5,885 bases of DNA from Actinomycetota bacterium (GCA_003563375.1 PWSB01000097.1:1-5885); one strand, 5' to 3'; shown: positions 1-5,751, counted from the stretch's first letter. Notes: generated by a model from the letters alone, not told the origin. Numbers and translations are program-made.

Positions 1-362
1 TTTTAAAAGAGGAAGGCATAGTGATAAAAGGGGTATTAAAATTCATAGGAGGCGGTTCTGTCAGCAGCCTCTGGACCCAGATAGTCGCTGATATGCTGGG
101 AAAAGATGCGGTTATACCTTACTACCGGGATGCATCCTTAGGTTCAGCTATGCTGGCAGGTATAGGGGCTGGCGCCTTCTCCTCGCATGAAGAAGCCCAG
201 AAAAAGGTATTCAAGATCCTAAGGGAGATAAAATATAATAAAATCAACAACAATATCTATAAACAGTTTTTTTCTGTTTATAAGTCGTCACAGGAAAAAT
301 GCCAGGATATCTATCATCTTAAAGGTTACAAGGACCTGGTGGGAAAGGGAGAGAAAAAATGA
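1..362 (+). CDS. FGGY-family carbohydrate kinase, C-terminal fragment (5' end outside the window)
   Basis: The frame is open from base 3 and has no stop before 360-362, so the gene enters from the left; the GTG at 21 is internal, not a real start. What is visible is the end of the second (C-terminal) actin-like domain of an FGGY sugar/polyol kinase, a cytoplasmic ATP-dependent enzyme. The family mark is the adenosine-binding stretch FIGGGSVSSLWTQIVADMLG, followed by the typical DASLGSAMLAGIGAGAF segment (xylulokinase-like LG.A.LA..G.G). The usual helical tail of the family follows, ending in YKDL. The fragment covers about the last 120 of roughly 500 residues, so the substrate-determining N-terminal domain is missing and xylulose, ribulose, erythritol, glycerol or another substrate cannot be chosen. 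Its stop overlaps the next start (ATGA, 359-362), so it is co-transcribed and probably translationally coupled to the FAD enzyme. Family call is strong; substrate unknown. Confidence 0.9.
   Translation, partial: LKEEGIVIKGVLKFIGGGSVSSLWTQIVADMLGKDAVIPYYRDASLGSAMLAGIGAGAFSSHEEAQKKVFKILREIKYNKINNNIYKQFFSVYKSSQEKCQDIYHLKGYKDLVGKGEKK
347..353 (+). promoter_or_regulatory. Ribosome binding site of the FAD-linked oxidase gene
   Basis: GGGAGAG lies inside the last codons of the kinase gene, 5 bases before the ATG at 359. It supports ATG 359 as the true start even though the two genes overlap. Confidence 0.6.
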
Positions 363-1798
363 ACCTGAATAGAAAATCATTTATGTTTGACATGGTCCTT
401 TTTGAACTGCAGGATATAGTGGGCCGTGGTAATGTATCGGTAAAGGAAGCGGATAAGCTGGCCTACTCAGTGGATTATTATTGGATATCTGAGTTATGGC
501 ACGACCGGTCCGGCCCTCTTACCACTGCTGACTTCATAGTCCAGCCGCAAAGCAGCCAGCAGATATCAAAGATAATGGTGCTTGCAAACGAATATAAGCT
601 TCCAGTCACTGTATGGGGAGGCGGTGGAGGCTCACAGGGCGGGGCCCTGGCTGTCTTCGGGGGCATAATCATGGATGTTAAAAAGATGAACAGGGTAATC
701 GAAATAGACAAGGTATCCATGACTGTGGAAGCGGAGACAGGCATCCTTATGCAGAACCTGGAATGGGAGCTTGAAAAACACGGTCTATCGACCATGCACA
801 TACCTGCTTCAATATTCTGTTCCACCCTTGGAGGATTTTTAGCACACAGGGGAACAGGTGTCCTTTCCACAAAATACGGCAAGATGGAAGACATGGTCGT
901 CTCCATGGAGGTCGTCCTTCCGACAGGGGAGATAATAGAGAGCCTTCCTGTAAACAAAACTGCAAGCGGTCCTGACTTAAACTGGATCTTCATAGGTTCT
1001 GAAGGGACGCTGGGGGTCATCACCAAGGTCAAAGTAACCGTAAAAAAGATGCCCCAGGTAAGAAAGTTCCAGGCTTTTTTGTATAAGGACCTGGCAAGAG
1101 GGCTTGAAGCCGGAAAAAACCTTATGCATGAAGGCATAAAGCCAAGCGTCATAAGGCTTTATGATGCTGAAGAGACCAAAAGCTTAGTAAAAAGGGTCAT
1201 GGGAGTAGACCGCGAGGGCGCATATCTGGTCTATGGTGTCGAGGGCTACGAGGATGTGGTAGAGCTGGAGGCAAAACATGCATACAAAATTGCCAGCAAA
1301 GGAGGGGAAGACCTGGGCACAGAGACAGGAAAGCTATGGTGGGACACGCGTTATAAATTTTTCTACCCCCCATACTATTTCTCAATGCCCCAGGCATTCG
1401 GCACCTGTGATACTGTAGCTACCTATGCCAATATAGAGTCAGTATACTGGAATATGAAAAATTCTGTAGCGGAAAAGTTTCCCCAGGCAAGGTTTATCGG
1501 CCATTTTTCCCATTGGTTTGACTGGGGGGCCATGCTTTATGCACGGTTCATAATAGATAACCCGCCTTCTGACAAACACCAGGCGGTAAGCCTCTATAAT
1601 GATGTCTGGAATACAGTAATAAGGGCTGCCTTAAAAGAAGGAGGAGTCTTAAACGAACATCATGGCATAGGGCTTAAGCTGGGAAGGCTTATGAAGGAGC
1701 AGTACGGGCCTTCTTTTAAGATCATAAAAGATTTAAAAAAGATGCTGGATCCTAACCATATAATGAATCCGGGAAAGATGGGACTGGGGGTAAGATAA
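359..1798 (+). CDS. FAD-linked oxidase/dehydrogenase, GlcD / alkyldihydroxyacetone-phosphate-synthase type
   Basis: A 479-aa flavoprotein of the VAO/PCMH superfamily. The FAD-binding PCMH domain spans about residues 57-232: the start motif DFIVQPQSSQQ (58-68), the diphosphate-binding glycine loop WGGGGGSQGG (86-95), STLGGFLAHRGTG (155-167), STKYGKMEDMV (170-180) and FIGSEGTLGVITKV (211-224). The C-terminal FAD-oxidase domain ends with NEHHGIG (432-438), corresponding to the His-rich active-site loop of AGPS-like enzymes, then the family-typical LDPNHIMNPGK (463-473). Length is normal for GlcD/AGPS-like proteins. Family members oxidise 2-hydroxy acids (glycolate, lactate) or, in AGPS, exchange acyl for alkyl groups on dihydroxyacetone phosphate. 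The next gene encodes a GlcF-like Fe-S protein, so a dehydrogenase passing electrons to that partner is the better inference here. The kinase upstream suggests sugar, polyol or sugar-acid breakdown. The exact substrate is unknown; there are no signal peptide or membrane segments. Confidence 0.9.
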   Translation: MNLNRKSFMFDMVLFELQDIVGRGNVSVKEADKLAYSVDYYWISELWHDRSGPLTTADFIVQPQSSQQISKIMVLANEYKLPVTVWGGGGGSQGGALAVFGGIIMDVKKMNRVIEIDKVSMTVEAETGILMQNLEWELEKHGLSTMHIPASIFCSTLGGFLAHRGTGVLSTKYGKMEDMVVSMEVVLPTGEIIESLPVNKTASGPDLNWIFIGSEGTLGVITKVKVTVKKMPQVRKFQAFLYKDLARGLEAGKNLMHEGIKPSVIRLYDAEETKSLVKRVMGVDREGAYLVYGVEGYEDVVELEAKHAYKIASKGGEDLGTETGKLWWDTRYKFFYPPYYFSMPQAFGTCDTVATYANIESVYWNMKNSVAEKFPQARFIGHFSHWFDWGAMLYARFIIDNPPSDKHQAVSLYNDVWNTVIRAALKEGGVLNEHHGIGLKLGRLMKEQYGPSFKIIKDLKKMLDPNHIMNPGKMGLGVR

Positions 1799-1799
1799 A

Positions 1800-2894
1800 A
1801 TGGAAATAGAAAAAACAAGACAAATAATAAAATCCTGCCGCTACTGCCTCATGTGCAAGCATGTCTGCCCTTCGGGAAGCTACAGCTATTTTGAGTCTGA
1901 CTATCCAAGGGGAAGGGCCCTTATAATGGATAGGGTACTGGAAGGGAAAAATGATTATACAAAGGACATGATAGACGCTCTATATAATTGCTTTTTATGT
2001 GATTCATGCCATGCAAGCTGTGAAGGAGACTGGGAGCTTCCCCAAGCTGTAAGGCAGGCAAGGTATGACATAGTAGCCAGGGACCTAGAGCCCCAAAGGG
2101 CCAAAGAGATAAAGGAATCGCTTCAAAATACCGGCCATCCTTTTGTAGGAGAGACGCTGGATCCTGTTAGGATCAGCAGCCAGAAAGAGTGTGACCTGCT
2201 TTATGTAATGGGCCCCTATATAAGGTTTAAGCAGCATGATATAGCAAAAGCGGCCAAGAGCATCATCGAAGCATCAGGAGACTGTTTTTCGATACTGGAA
2301 GATGAACCTGATTGCGGAGCGGTGCTGGACATGCTTGGTTACAGAAAAGAAGCAGAAAACAAGGGTAGGGCACTTTTTAATAAAATAGGCCACAGAAAGC
2401 CTAAAAGGATCCTGGTATCAGACCCCCTTCTCTATTATTGTATCAGCAGCCTTTTCAAAGATTGGGGGCTTGATACCGGCAAGGACATGGCTATCGAGCA
2501 TATAAGCGGCTATGTCTTGAGGAATTTAAAAGCCGGCAGGCTGGACTTAAAAAAGTTCGATGAAAGGGTTACCCTGGTCGATTCAGAATACCTGTGCAGA
2601 TTCTGCGATTATTGCCTTGAGCCGAGAGAGGTGTTAAAAGAAGTATGCGGGAAAAATTTTGTAGAGATGCGGCACAGAAAAAAACAGATGATAGCTACAG
2701 GAGAAGCTGCCTTCTTTTTTAATGGTGGCAAGGTGGAAGGCAGCCTCTTAGGCAAAAGGATAGCCCAGGAAGCAGAAGCTGTGAGAGCTGGTACAGCAGT
2801 GACTCTTTCCGGAACGGCAAAGGAAAACCTAAGCAGTAGTTTTAGCGGGAAAGTCCTTGAATTTGGGGAATTTATAAGAGAGCTGATCCAATAG
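1800..2894 (+). CDS. GlcF-like (Fe-S)-binding protein with two 4Fe-4S clusters and degenerate CCG domains
   Basis: A 364-aa protein starting 1 base after the FAD-oxidase stop, with GGGGG at 1786-1790 as its ribosome site. The N-terminus is an Fer4-type double cluster: C13-x2-C16-x2-C19-x3-C23-P and C64-x2-C67-x2-C70-x3-C74, as in GlcF, LutA/LldE-like proteins and GlpC. The remainder has the outline of two CCG (heterodisulfide-reductase HdrB-like) domains, for example EDEPDCGAVLDMLG (167-180) and RHRKKQMIATGEAAFFFNGG (291-310). However, most canonical cysteines are replaced: the CCG motifs read DCG (171-173) and FNG, and the usual GxDxIVTxCPxC stretch is GTAVTLSGTA (331-340). A C266-x2-C269-x2-C272-x10-C283 group is present instead. 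It is inferred to accept electrons from the FAD protein and pass them to an unseen acceptor such as quinone, ferredoxin or ETF. No membrane helices are visible, so it is probably cytosolic or membrane-associated through a partner. Confidence 0.85.
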   Translation: MEIEKTRQIIKSCRYCLMCKHVCPSGSYSYFESDYPRGRALIMDRVLEGKNDYTKDMIDALYNCFLCDSCHASCEGDWELPQAVRQARYDIVARDLEPQRAKEIKESLQNTGHPFVGETLDPVRISSQKECDLLYVMGPYIRFKQHDIAKAAKSIIEASGDCFSILEDEPDCGAVLDMLGYRKEAENKGRALFNKIGHRKPKRILVSDPLLYYCISSLFKDWGLDTGKDMAIEHISGYVLRNLKAGRLDLKKFDERVTLVDSEYLCRFCDYCLEPREVLKEVCGKNFVEMRHRKKQMIATGEAAFFFNGGKVEGSLLGKRIAQEAEAVRAGTAVTLSGTAKENLSSSFSGKVLEFGEFIRELIQ

Positions 2895-2911
2895 AGATTT
2901 TATATTTCATC

Positions 2912-2953
2912 AATCCAGTCTCTTAAAAGCGGACAGTTTAGGGAGACTGGATT
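2912..2953. repeat. 11-bp perfect inverted repeat (hairpin) downstream of the kinase-oxidase operon
   Basis: AATCCAGTCTC (2912-2922) is exactly complementary to GAGACTGGATT (2943-2953), with a 20-base loop that can itself form a small TAAA/TTTA stem (2924-2927 with 2937-2940). It starts 18 bases after the stop of the GlcF-like gene. There is no T-run directly behind either arm; the nearest on the + strand is CTTTTT at 2978-2983. So it is not a textbook intrinsic terminator. It may end or stabilise the upstream transcript's 3' end, or it may be a processed element. Confidence 0.6.
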
Positions 2954-3004
2954 ACCCAAAATATGCATCCCATAAGCCTTTTTCCAAAGTATTATACACT
3001 AACC

Positions 3005-3028
3005 AAATACCGGTATTTCTGTTATAAT
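3005..3028 (+). promoter_or_regulatory. Extended -10 promoter with palindromic operator upstream of sufC
   Basis: TGTTATAAT (3020-3028) is a perfect extended -10 (TG-N-TATAAT). At 17-bp spacing the -35 position reads TAACCA, a poor match, as is usual for extended -10 promoters. The perfect 14-bp palindrome AAATACCGGTATTT (3005-3018) sits in the spacer between the -35 and -10 positions, where a bound dimer would block RNA polymerase. Transcription should start near 3034-3036, leaving a leader of about 25 bases with AAGGAG at 3046-3051. By context the repressor could be an Rrf2/IscR-type Fe-S sensor, but the site is not one I can assign to a named regulator. Confidence 0.65.
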
Positions 3029-3045
3029 TTATTAGTTTTATTTTT

Positions 3046-3051
3046 AAGGAG
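3046..3051 (+). promoter_or_regulatory. Ribosome binding site of sufC
   Basis: AAGGAG lies 9 bases ahead of ATG 3061. It settles the start against the out-of-frame ATG at 3053, which is too close to the site. Confidence 0.75.
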
Positions 3052-3060
3052 AATGAAGCT

Positions 3061-3798
3061 ATGGGTGTATTAAAAGTAAAAAACATTAAATGGTCTATCG
3101 ACGGGGCCAATATACTAAATGGCATAAATATGGATTTCAAGAGGGGCAGTGTCCATGCCATTATAGGCCCCAATGGAGTGGGGAAGACCACTTTGGGTAA
3201 TGTGATAATGGGCCTGGATGGATATAGGGATTTTGAAGGCGACCTTGTCTTTAACGGCCGATCCATAAAGGGGCAGGACATTTACCAGAGGGCAAAAAAA
3301 GGGATAACCATGGCATGGCAGGAACCGGCAAGGTTTGAGGGCCTAAAGGTGGATAAATTTATAGGGGCAGGGGTCAAAGGTAATAAGGGAAAAGCAGTTG
3401 AAGATGCCTTGGAAAAAGTCGGCATGAACCCTTCTGATTACTTCCATAGAGCTGTAGATAAAAACTTGAGCGGGGGAGAACGCAAAAAGATCGAACTTGC
3501 TTCGATACTTGCCATAGAGCCCAAACTGGTAATACTTGATGAACCGGATTCTGGCATAGATGTAGCTTCATTGCAGAATATATTTAATGCTGTCGCCTAT
3601 TTAAAAAAACAGGGGACCACGGTTATCCTTATAACTCATTCCATGGAGGTTCTCAAACATTCCGAATACGCATTTCTTTTATGCTGCGGAGCTGTTCTAA
3701 AAGAAGGTTCGGTGGATGAGATCGGACCATATTTTGAAAACAGGTGCCTTCCATGCGAGCATGTAAACGAACCTGAGAAGAACGGGGCCAGGGTATGA
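3061..3798 (+). CDS. sufC: SufC-type Fe-S cluster assembly ATPase (SmsC-like)
   Basis: A 245-aa soluble ABC ATPase. Visible motifs: Walker A GPNGVGKTT (36-44), Q-loop Gln87 in MAWQEPARFEG, signature LSGGERKK (136-143), Walker B LVILDEPDSGID (156-167) with catalytic Glu161, and switch His193 in ILITHS. MAWQEPARFEG, DEPDSGID and the lack of any transporter gene next door mark it as SufC rather than a transport ATPase. The immediately following gene, a SufB/D scaffold, confirms this. SufC powers conformational change of the SufB/D scaffold during cluster assembly in the cytoplasm. The C-terminus carries extra cysteines: C208-C209 and C229-x2-C232 within NRCLPCEH. To my knowledge such a tail is found in the archaeal/clostridial branch, but I cannot verify this here. 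Its stop overlaps the sufB start by 4 bases (ATGA, 3795-3798). Confidence 0.93.
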   Translation: MGVLKVKNIKWSIDGANILNGINMDFKRGSVHAIIGPNGVGKTTLGNVIMGLDGYRDFEGDLVFNGRSIKGQDIYQRAKKGITMAWQEPARFEGLKVDKFIGAGVKGNKGKAVEDALEKVGMNPSDYFHRAVDKNLSGGERKKIELASILAIEPKLVILDEPDSGIDVASLQNIFNAVAYLKKQGTTVILITHSMEVLKHSEYAFLLCCGAVLKEGSVDEIGPYFENRCLPCEHVNEPEKNGARV

Positions 3799-4715
3799 GC
3801 ACAGATGATATCCTAAAGGCAGCAAGCCTTCATACAGCCATAAAAGATAAAGATACAGCCAGGCTGGTAATAAATAAAGATAAGATAGTGGATTCAAATG
3901 AAGTAGAAGGATTACAAGTAACAGCCAGACAAATAAAGGACGGGGTGGATATTCATATAAGGTTAAGAGAGAACACCAGGGTCAAAAAGCCTGTCCATCT
4001 GTGTTTCGGGGTAACCCATAAAAAGGCTGTACAGAAAATTTTGCTGGATGTAGAGATAGGGGAAAATTCCACAATAAATATCTTTTCTCATTGCGTGTTT
4101 CCCAATGCCATAGATGTACAGCATATAATGGACGCTAAAATAAAGGTTGGTAAAAATGCCAGATATTTCTATACCGAGAGACACATCCACAGCGAAGAAG
4201 GAGGCATTAAAGTAAGGCCAAAGGCAAGGATCCTATTAGAAGAAGGAGCCAGGCTTAAAACAATATTTGAGCTTCTTAGCGGAAGGGTAGGCAGCATAGA
4301 CATAGACTACGAGACTACCTGCTTAAAAGACTCAGTGATGGAGATGACCGCCAAGATAGATGGCAGAGCCGATGACGTAATAAAGATAAAGGAAGCCGGG
4401 AACCTTGAGGGGGTCAACTCTAGAGGTGTACTGATTTCAAAGGTGGCGGTAAGGGATAGAGCAAAAGCAGAAATTTATAACAAGCTCGTAGCCAATGCAG
4501 AATATGCCAGAGGCCACGTTGACTGCAAAGAAATAATACAGGGCGATGGACAAGCCAGCGCTATACCCATTGTGGAAGTGAACAACCCAAGAGCCCAGGT
4601 AACCCACGAAGCTTCTATCGGCAGTGTGGATTCAAAACAGCTCCAAACCCTCATGTCCAGGGGCTTGCCAGAGGATAAGGCTGTTGAATTGATAATCGAA
4701 GGTTTGCTCAGCTAA
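3795..4715 (+). CDS. sufB: SufB/SufD-family Fe-S cluster scaffold (SmsB-like, short form)
   Basis: A 306-aa member of the SufBD family, much shorter than E. coli SufB (about 495 aa) because the N-terminal extension is missing. It is close to the size of archaeal/clostridial single SufB-like proteins. The beta-helix core includes FPNAIDVQHIMDAKIKVG (102-119) and YTERHIHSEEGG (126-137). The C-terminal signature runs from HVDCKEIIQG (241-250) through IPIVEVNNPRAQVTHEASIG (257-276) to LMSRGLPEDKAVELIIEGLL (286-305). Cys244 aligns with the essential sulfur-accepting Cys405 of E. coli SufB, and His271-Glu272 with the His433-Glu434 pair, by my hand alignment from memory. It would form the scaffold with SufC on which 4Fe-4S clusters are built. 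As no second SufB/D paralogue is present, the working complex is probably a SufB homodimer with two SufC. The start relies on coupling from sufC, since only a weak AGGG precedes it. Confidence 0.92.
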   Translation: MSTDDILKAASLHTAIKDKDTARLVINKDKIVDSNEVEGLQVTARQIKDGVDIHIRLRENTRVKKPVHLCFGVTHKKAVQKILLDVEIGENSTINIFSHCVFPNAIDVQHIMDAKIKVGKNARYFYTERHIHSEEGGIKVRPKARILLEEGARLKTIFELLSGRVGSIDIDYETTCLKDSVMEMTAKIDGRADDVIKIKEAGNLEGVNSRGVLISKVAVRDRAKAEIYNKLVANAEYARGHVDCKEIIQGDGQASAIPIVEVNNPRAQVTHEASIGSVDSKQLQTLMSRGLPEDKAVELIIEGLLS

Positions 4716-5617
4716 AGCAGCTCGGTTATCTTTTTAATATGTTCCGGAGTGCTGCCGCAGCAGGCACCGACGACAGAAGGATTATAATTCAGGTATCTGG
4801 ATATGTTTTCAGCCATAATCTGAGGGGTCTCATCATAGACCGTCTTATTGTCTTTTAATACCGGCAATCCGGCATTTGGCTGGAAGATAAGTTTCGCATC
4901 CCGGTCAGCATTCCTCATCTTCTTAACTATTTCAAGCATCTTGGCGGAACCAAGGCTGCAGTTTGCTCCAACAACGTCTGCCCCCTTATCCTGAAGCAAG
5001 GCCACTGAATCCTCAGCTTTATTTCCCATCATAGTCCTGCCGTTTAGGCCAAAGGTAAGACTGCATATTACAGGCAGGCCGATGGCTTTAGCTGCTTGGG
5101 TGGCTGCATAAGCTTCATTTATGTCCATCATGGTCTCTATGAGTATGGCGTCTATTCCTGAAGCTGCAAGTATTTCCACTTGCTGGCTGAAGAATGCCAG
5201 TGCCTGGCTATAGGTCATATTTCCTGAAGGCTCCATTAGGACACCCAGGGGTCCGATGTTTCCACCTAAAAATACCTTCCGGTCATTTCCGGTATCCTTT
5301 CTGTATAAATCAATAGCTTCCCTTGCTGCGGAGACTGCTTTTTGGTTTATAGGCACCAAAAGGTCTTCCAAATTGCGGGATCTTAGTTTTACCGGATTAG
5401 AGCTGAAGGTATTTGTCTGTATTAGATCTGCTCCGGCATGAAGGTATGCAAGGTGGACGTCTGTAACTTTTCTTATGCCAGCTTCATCCATGTTCAGGGT
5501 ATCAGGACTTTCAAGGTAGCCTAAGCCCTGCAGCACGGTACCCATTGCACCATCTCCTATAAGCAGCCTTGTATCCAGAGCCTCTAAAAAAGATTGGTTT
5601 TCTTCTAATTTCTCCAT
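4712..5617 (-). CDS. Stand-alone homocysteine S-methyltransferase domain protein (MetH N-terminal type)
   Basis: A 301-aa TIM-barrel of the S-methyl_trans family. Visible motifs: LLIGDGAMGTVLQGLG (18-33), DLIQTNTFSSNP (64-75), LGGNIGPLG (117-125), ILIETMMD (158-165), the zinc ligand Cys220 in GANCSLG, FQPNAGLP (245-252) and the paired zinc ligands Cys286-Cys287 in GACCGSTP. The spacing of 220 to 286-287 fits the three-cysteine zinc site of MetH, so the enzyme should bind homocysteine thiolate and be catalytic. Only the homocysteine module is present: no methyl-folate-binding or cobalamin-binding domain follows within the frame. The methyl donor may come from a separate corrinoid protein or MetH-C part, or may be S-methylmethionine, betaine or another methyl compound. 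It is preceded by the small bS22-like gene whose stop overlaps its start (TAATG), and it converges on sufB with a 4-base overlap of stops. No strong Shine-Dalgarno precedes ATG 5617, which favours coupled translation. Confidence 0.9.
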   Translation of the reverse strand: MEKLEENQSFLEALDTRLLIGDGAMGTVLQGLGYLESPDTLNMDEAGIRKVTDVHLAYLHAGADLIQTNTFSSNPVKLRSRNLEDLLVPINQKAVSAAREAIDLYRKDTGNDRKVFLGGNIGPLGVLMEPSGNMTYSQALAFFSQQVEILAASGIDAILIETMMDINEAYAATQAAKAIGLPVICSLTFGLNGRTMMGNKAEDSVALLQDKGADVVGANCSLGSAKMLEIVKKMRNADRDAKLIFQPNAGLPVLKDNKTVYDETPQIMAENISRYLNYNPSVVGACCGSTPEHIKKITELL

Positions 5618-5712
5618 TATTTATTTCTTCTTTGCCATTTAGTTTTTTTAAGCATTTTTTTATGCTTCTTCTTTCGCATCTTTTTCCTTCTTTTCTTGAT
5701 TAAAGAACCCAT
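5617..5712 (-). CDS. bS22-like small ribosomal protein (AURKAIP1/COX24 domain), 31 aa
   Basis: A complete 31-codon reading frame on the minus strand, ATG at 5712-5710 and TAA at 5619-5617. The peptide begins MGSLIKKRRKKMRKKKH and ends WQRRNK; 18 of 31 residues are Lys or Arg. This matches the pattern I know for the bacterial AURKAIP1/COX24-domain microprotein (bS22 of mycobacterial ribosomes, MGSVIKKRRKRM followed by KKKH and QRR near the end). That protein is the short bacterial counterpart of mitochondrial mS38 and binds 16S rRNA in the small subunit. It has an excellent ribosome site, AGGGGGTGG (5724-5716), 4 bases before the ATG. Two possible promoters lie upstream. Its TAA overlaps the ATG of the methyltransferase gene by one base. 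Translation is certain enough from the sequence; the family assignment rests on remembered motif similarity. A chance Lys-rich frame is unlikely given the MGS..KKRR opening and ribosome site. Confidence 0.85.
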   Translation of the reverse strand: MGSLIKKRRKKMRKKKHKKMLKKTKWQRRNK

Positions 5713-5715
5713 TTA

Positions 5716-5724
5716 CCACCCCCT
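5716..5724 (-). promoter_or_regulatory. Strong ribosome binding site of the bS22-like gene
   Basis: Read on the minus strand this is AGGGGGTGG, followed by TAA and ATG. It resembles the anti-16S consensus AGGAGGTGA closely and is among the strongest ribosome sites in the window, supporting the 31-codon gene as real and highly translated. Confidence 0.75.
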
Positions 5725-5745
5725 ATTGCTTATCCCTTTTTTTAC

Positions 5746-5751
5746 ATTATA
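5746..5751 (-). promoter_or_regulatory. Possible proximal -10 box (P2) for the bS22-methyltransferase operon
   Basis: TATAAT on the minus strand, 34 bases before the bS22-like ATG, which would give a leader of about 27 bases. At 17-bp spacing the -35 position reads TAATAA-like and is poor, and there is no TG extension. In AT-rich DNA this may be chance. Confidence 0.35.

Noticed and set aside
21..23. GTG as start of a 113-aa protein
   Set aside because: The frame is open upstream to the window edge (codons for LKEEGI precede it), and the protein begins in the middle of the kinase C-terminal domain.
478..1152. Long 224-aa open frame on the minus strand inside the FAD-oxidase gene
   Set aside because: It is fully antisense to a well-conserved PCMH domain, has no family motif and no ribosome site; a shadow of the codon bias of the + strand gene.
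2895..3060. T-box, SAM or other riboswitch ahead of sufC
   Set aside because: The leader from the predicted start is only about 25 bases, and no conserved riboswitch core motif is visible in the region.
2952..3281. Minus-strand open frame of 109 aa spanning the sufC promoter
   Set aside because: Overlaps the start of sufC antisense, has no recognisable motif and begins inside Walker-region coding sequence.
4711..4736. Possible terminator for sufB (AGCT-AAAGC-AGCT plus CTTTTT)
   Set aside because: The stem is only 4 bp, with a gap before the T-run, too weak to call a terminator.
5651..5667. AAGCAT-T6-ATGCTT hairpin
   Set aside because: It lies inside the bS22-like coding frame and is explained by His-Lys-Lys-Met-Leu codons in a Lys-rich peptide; the T-run does not follow a GC-rich stem.
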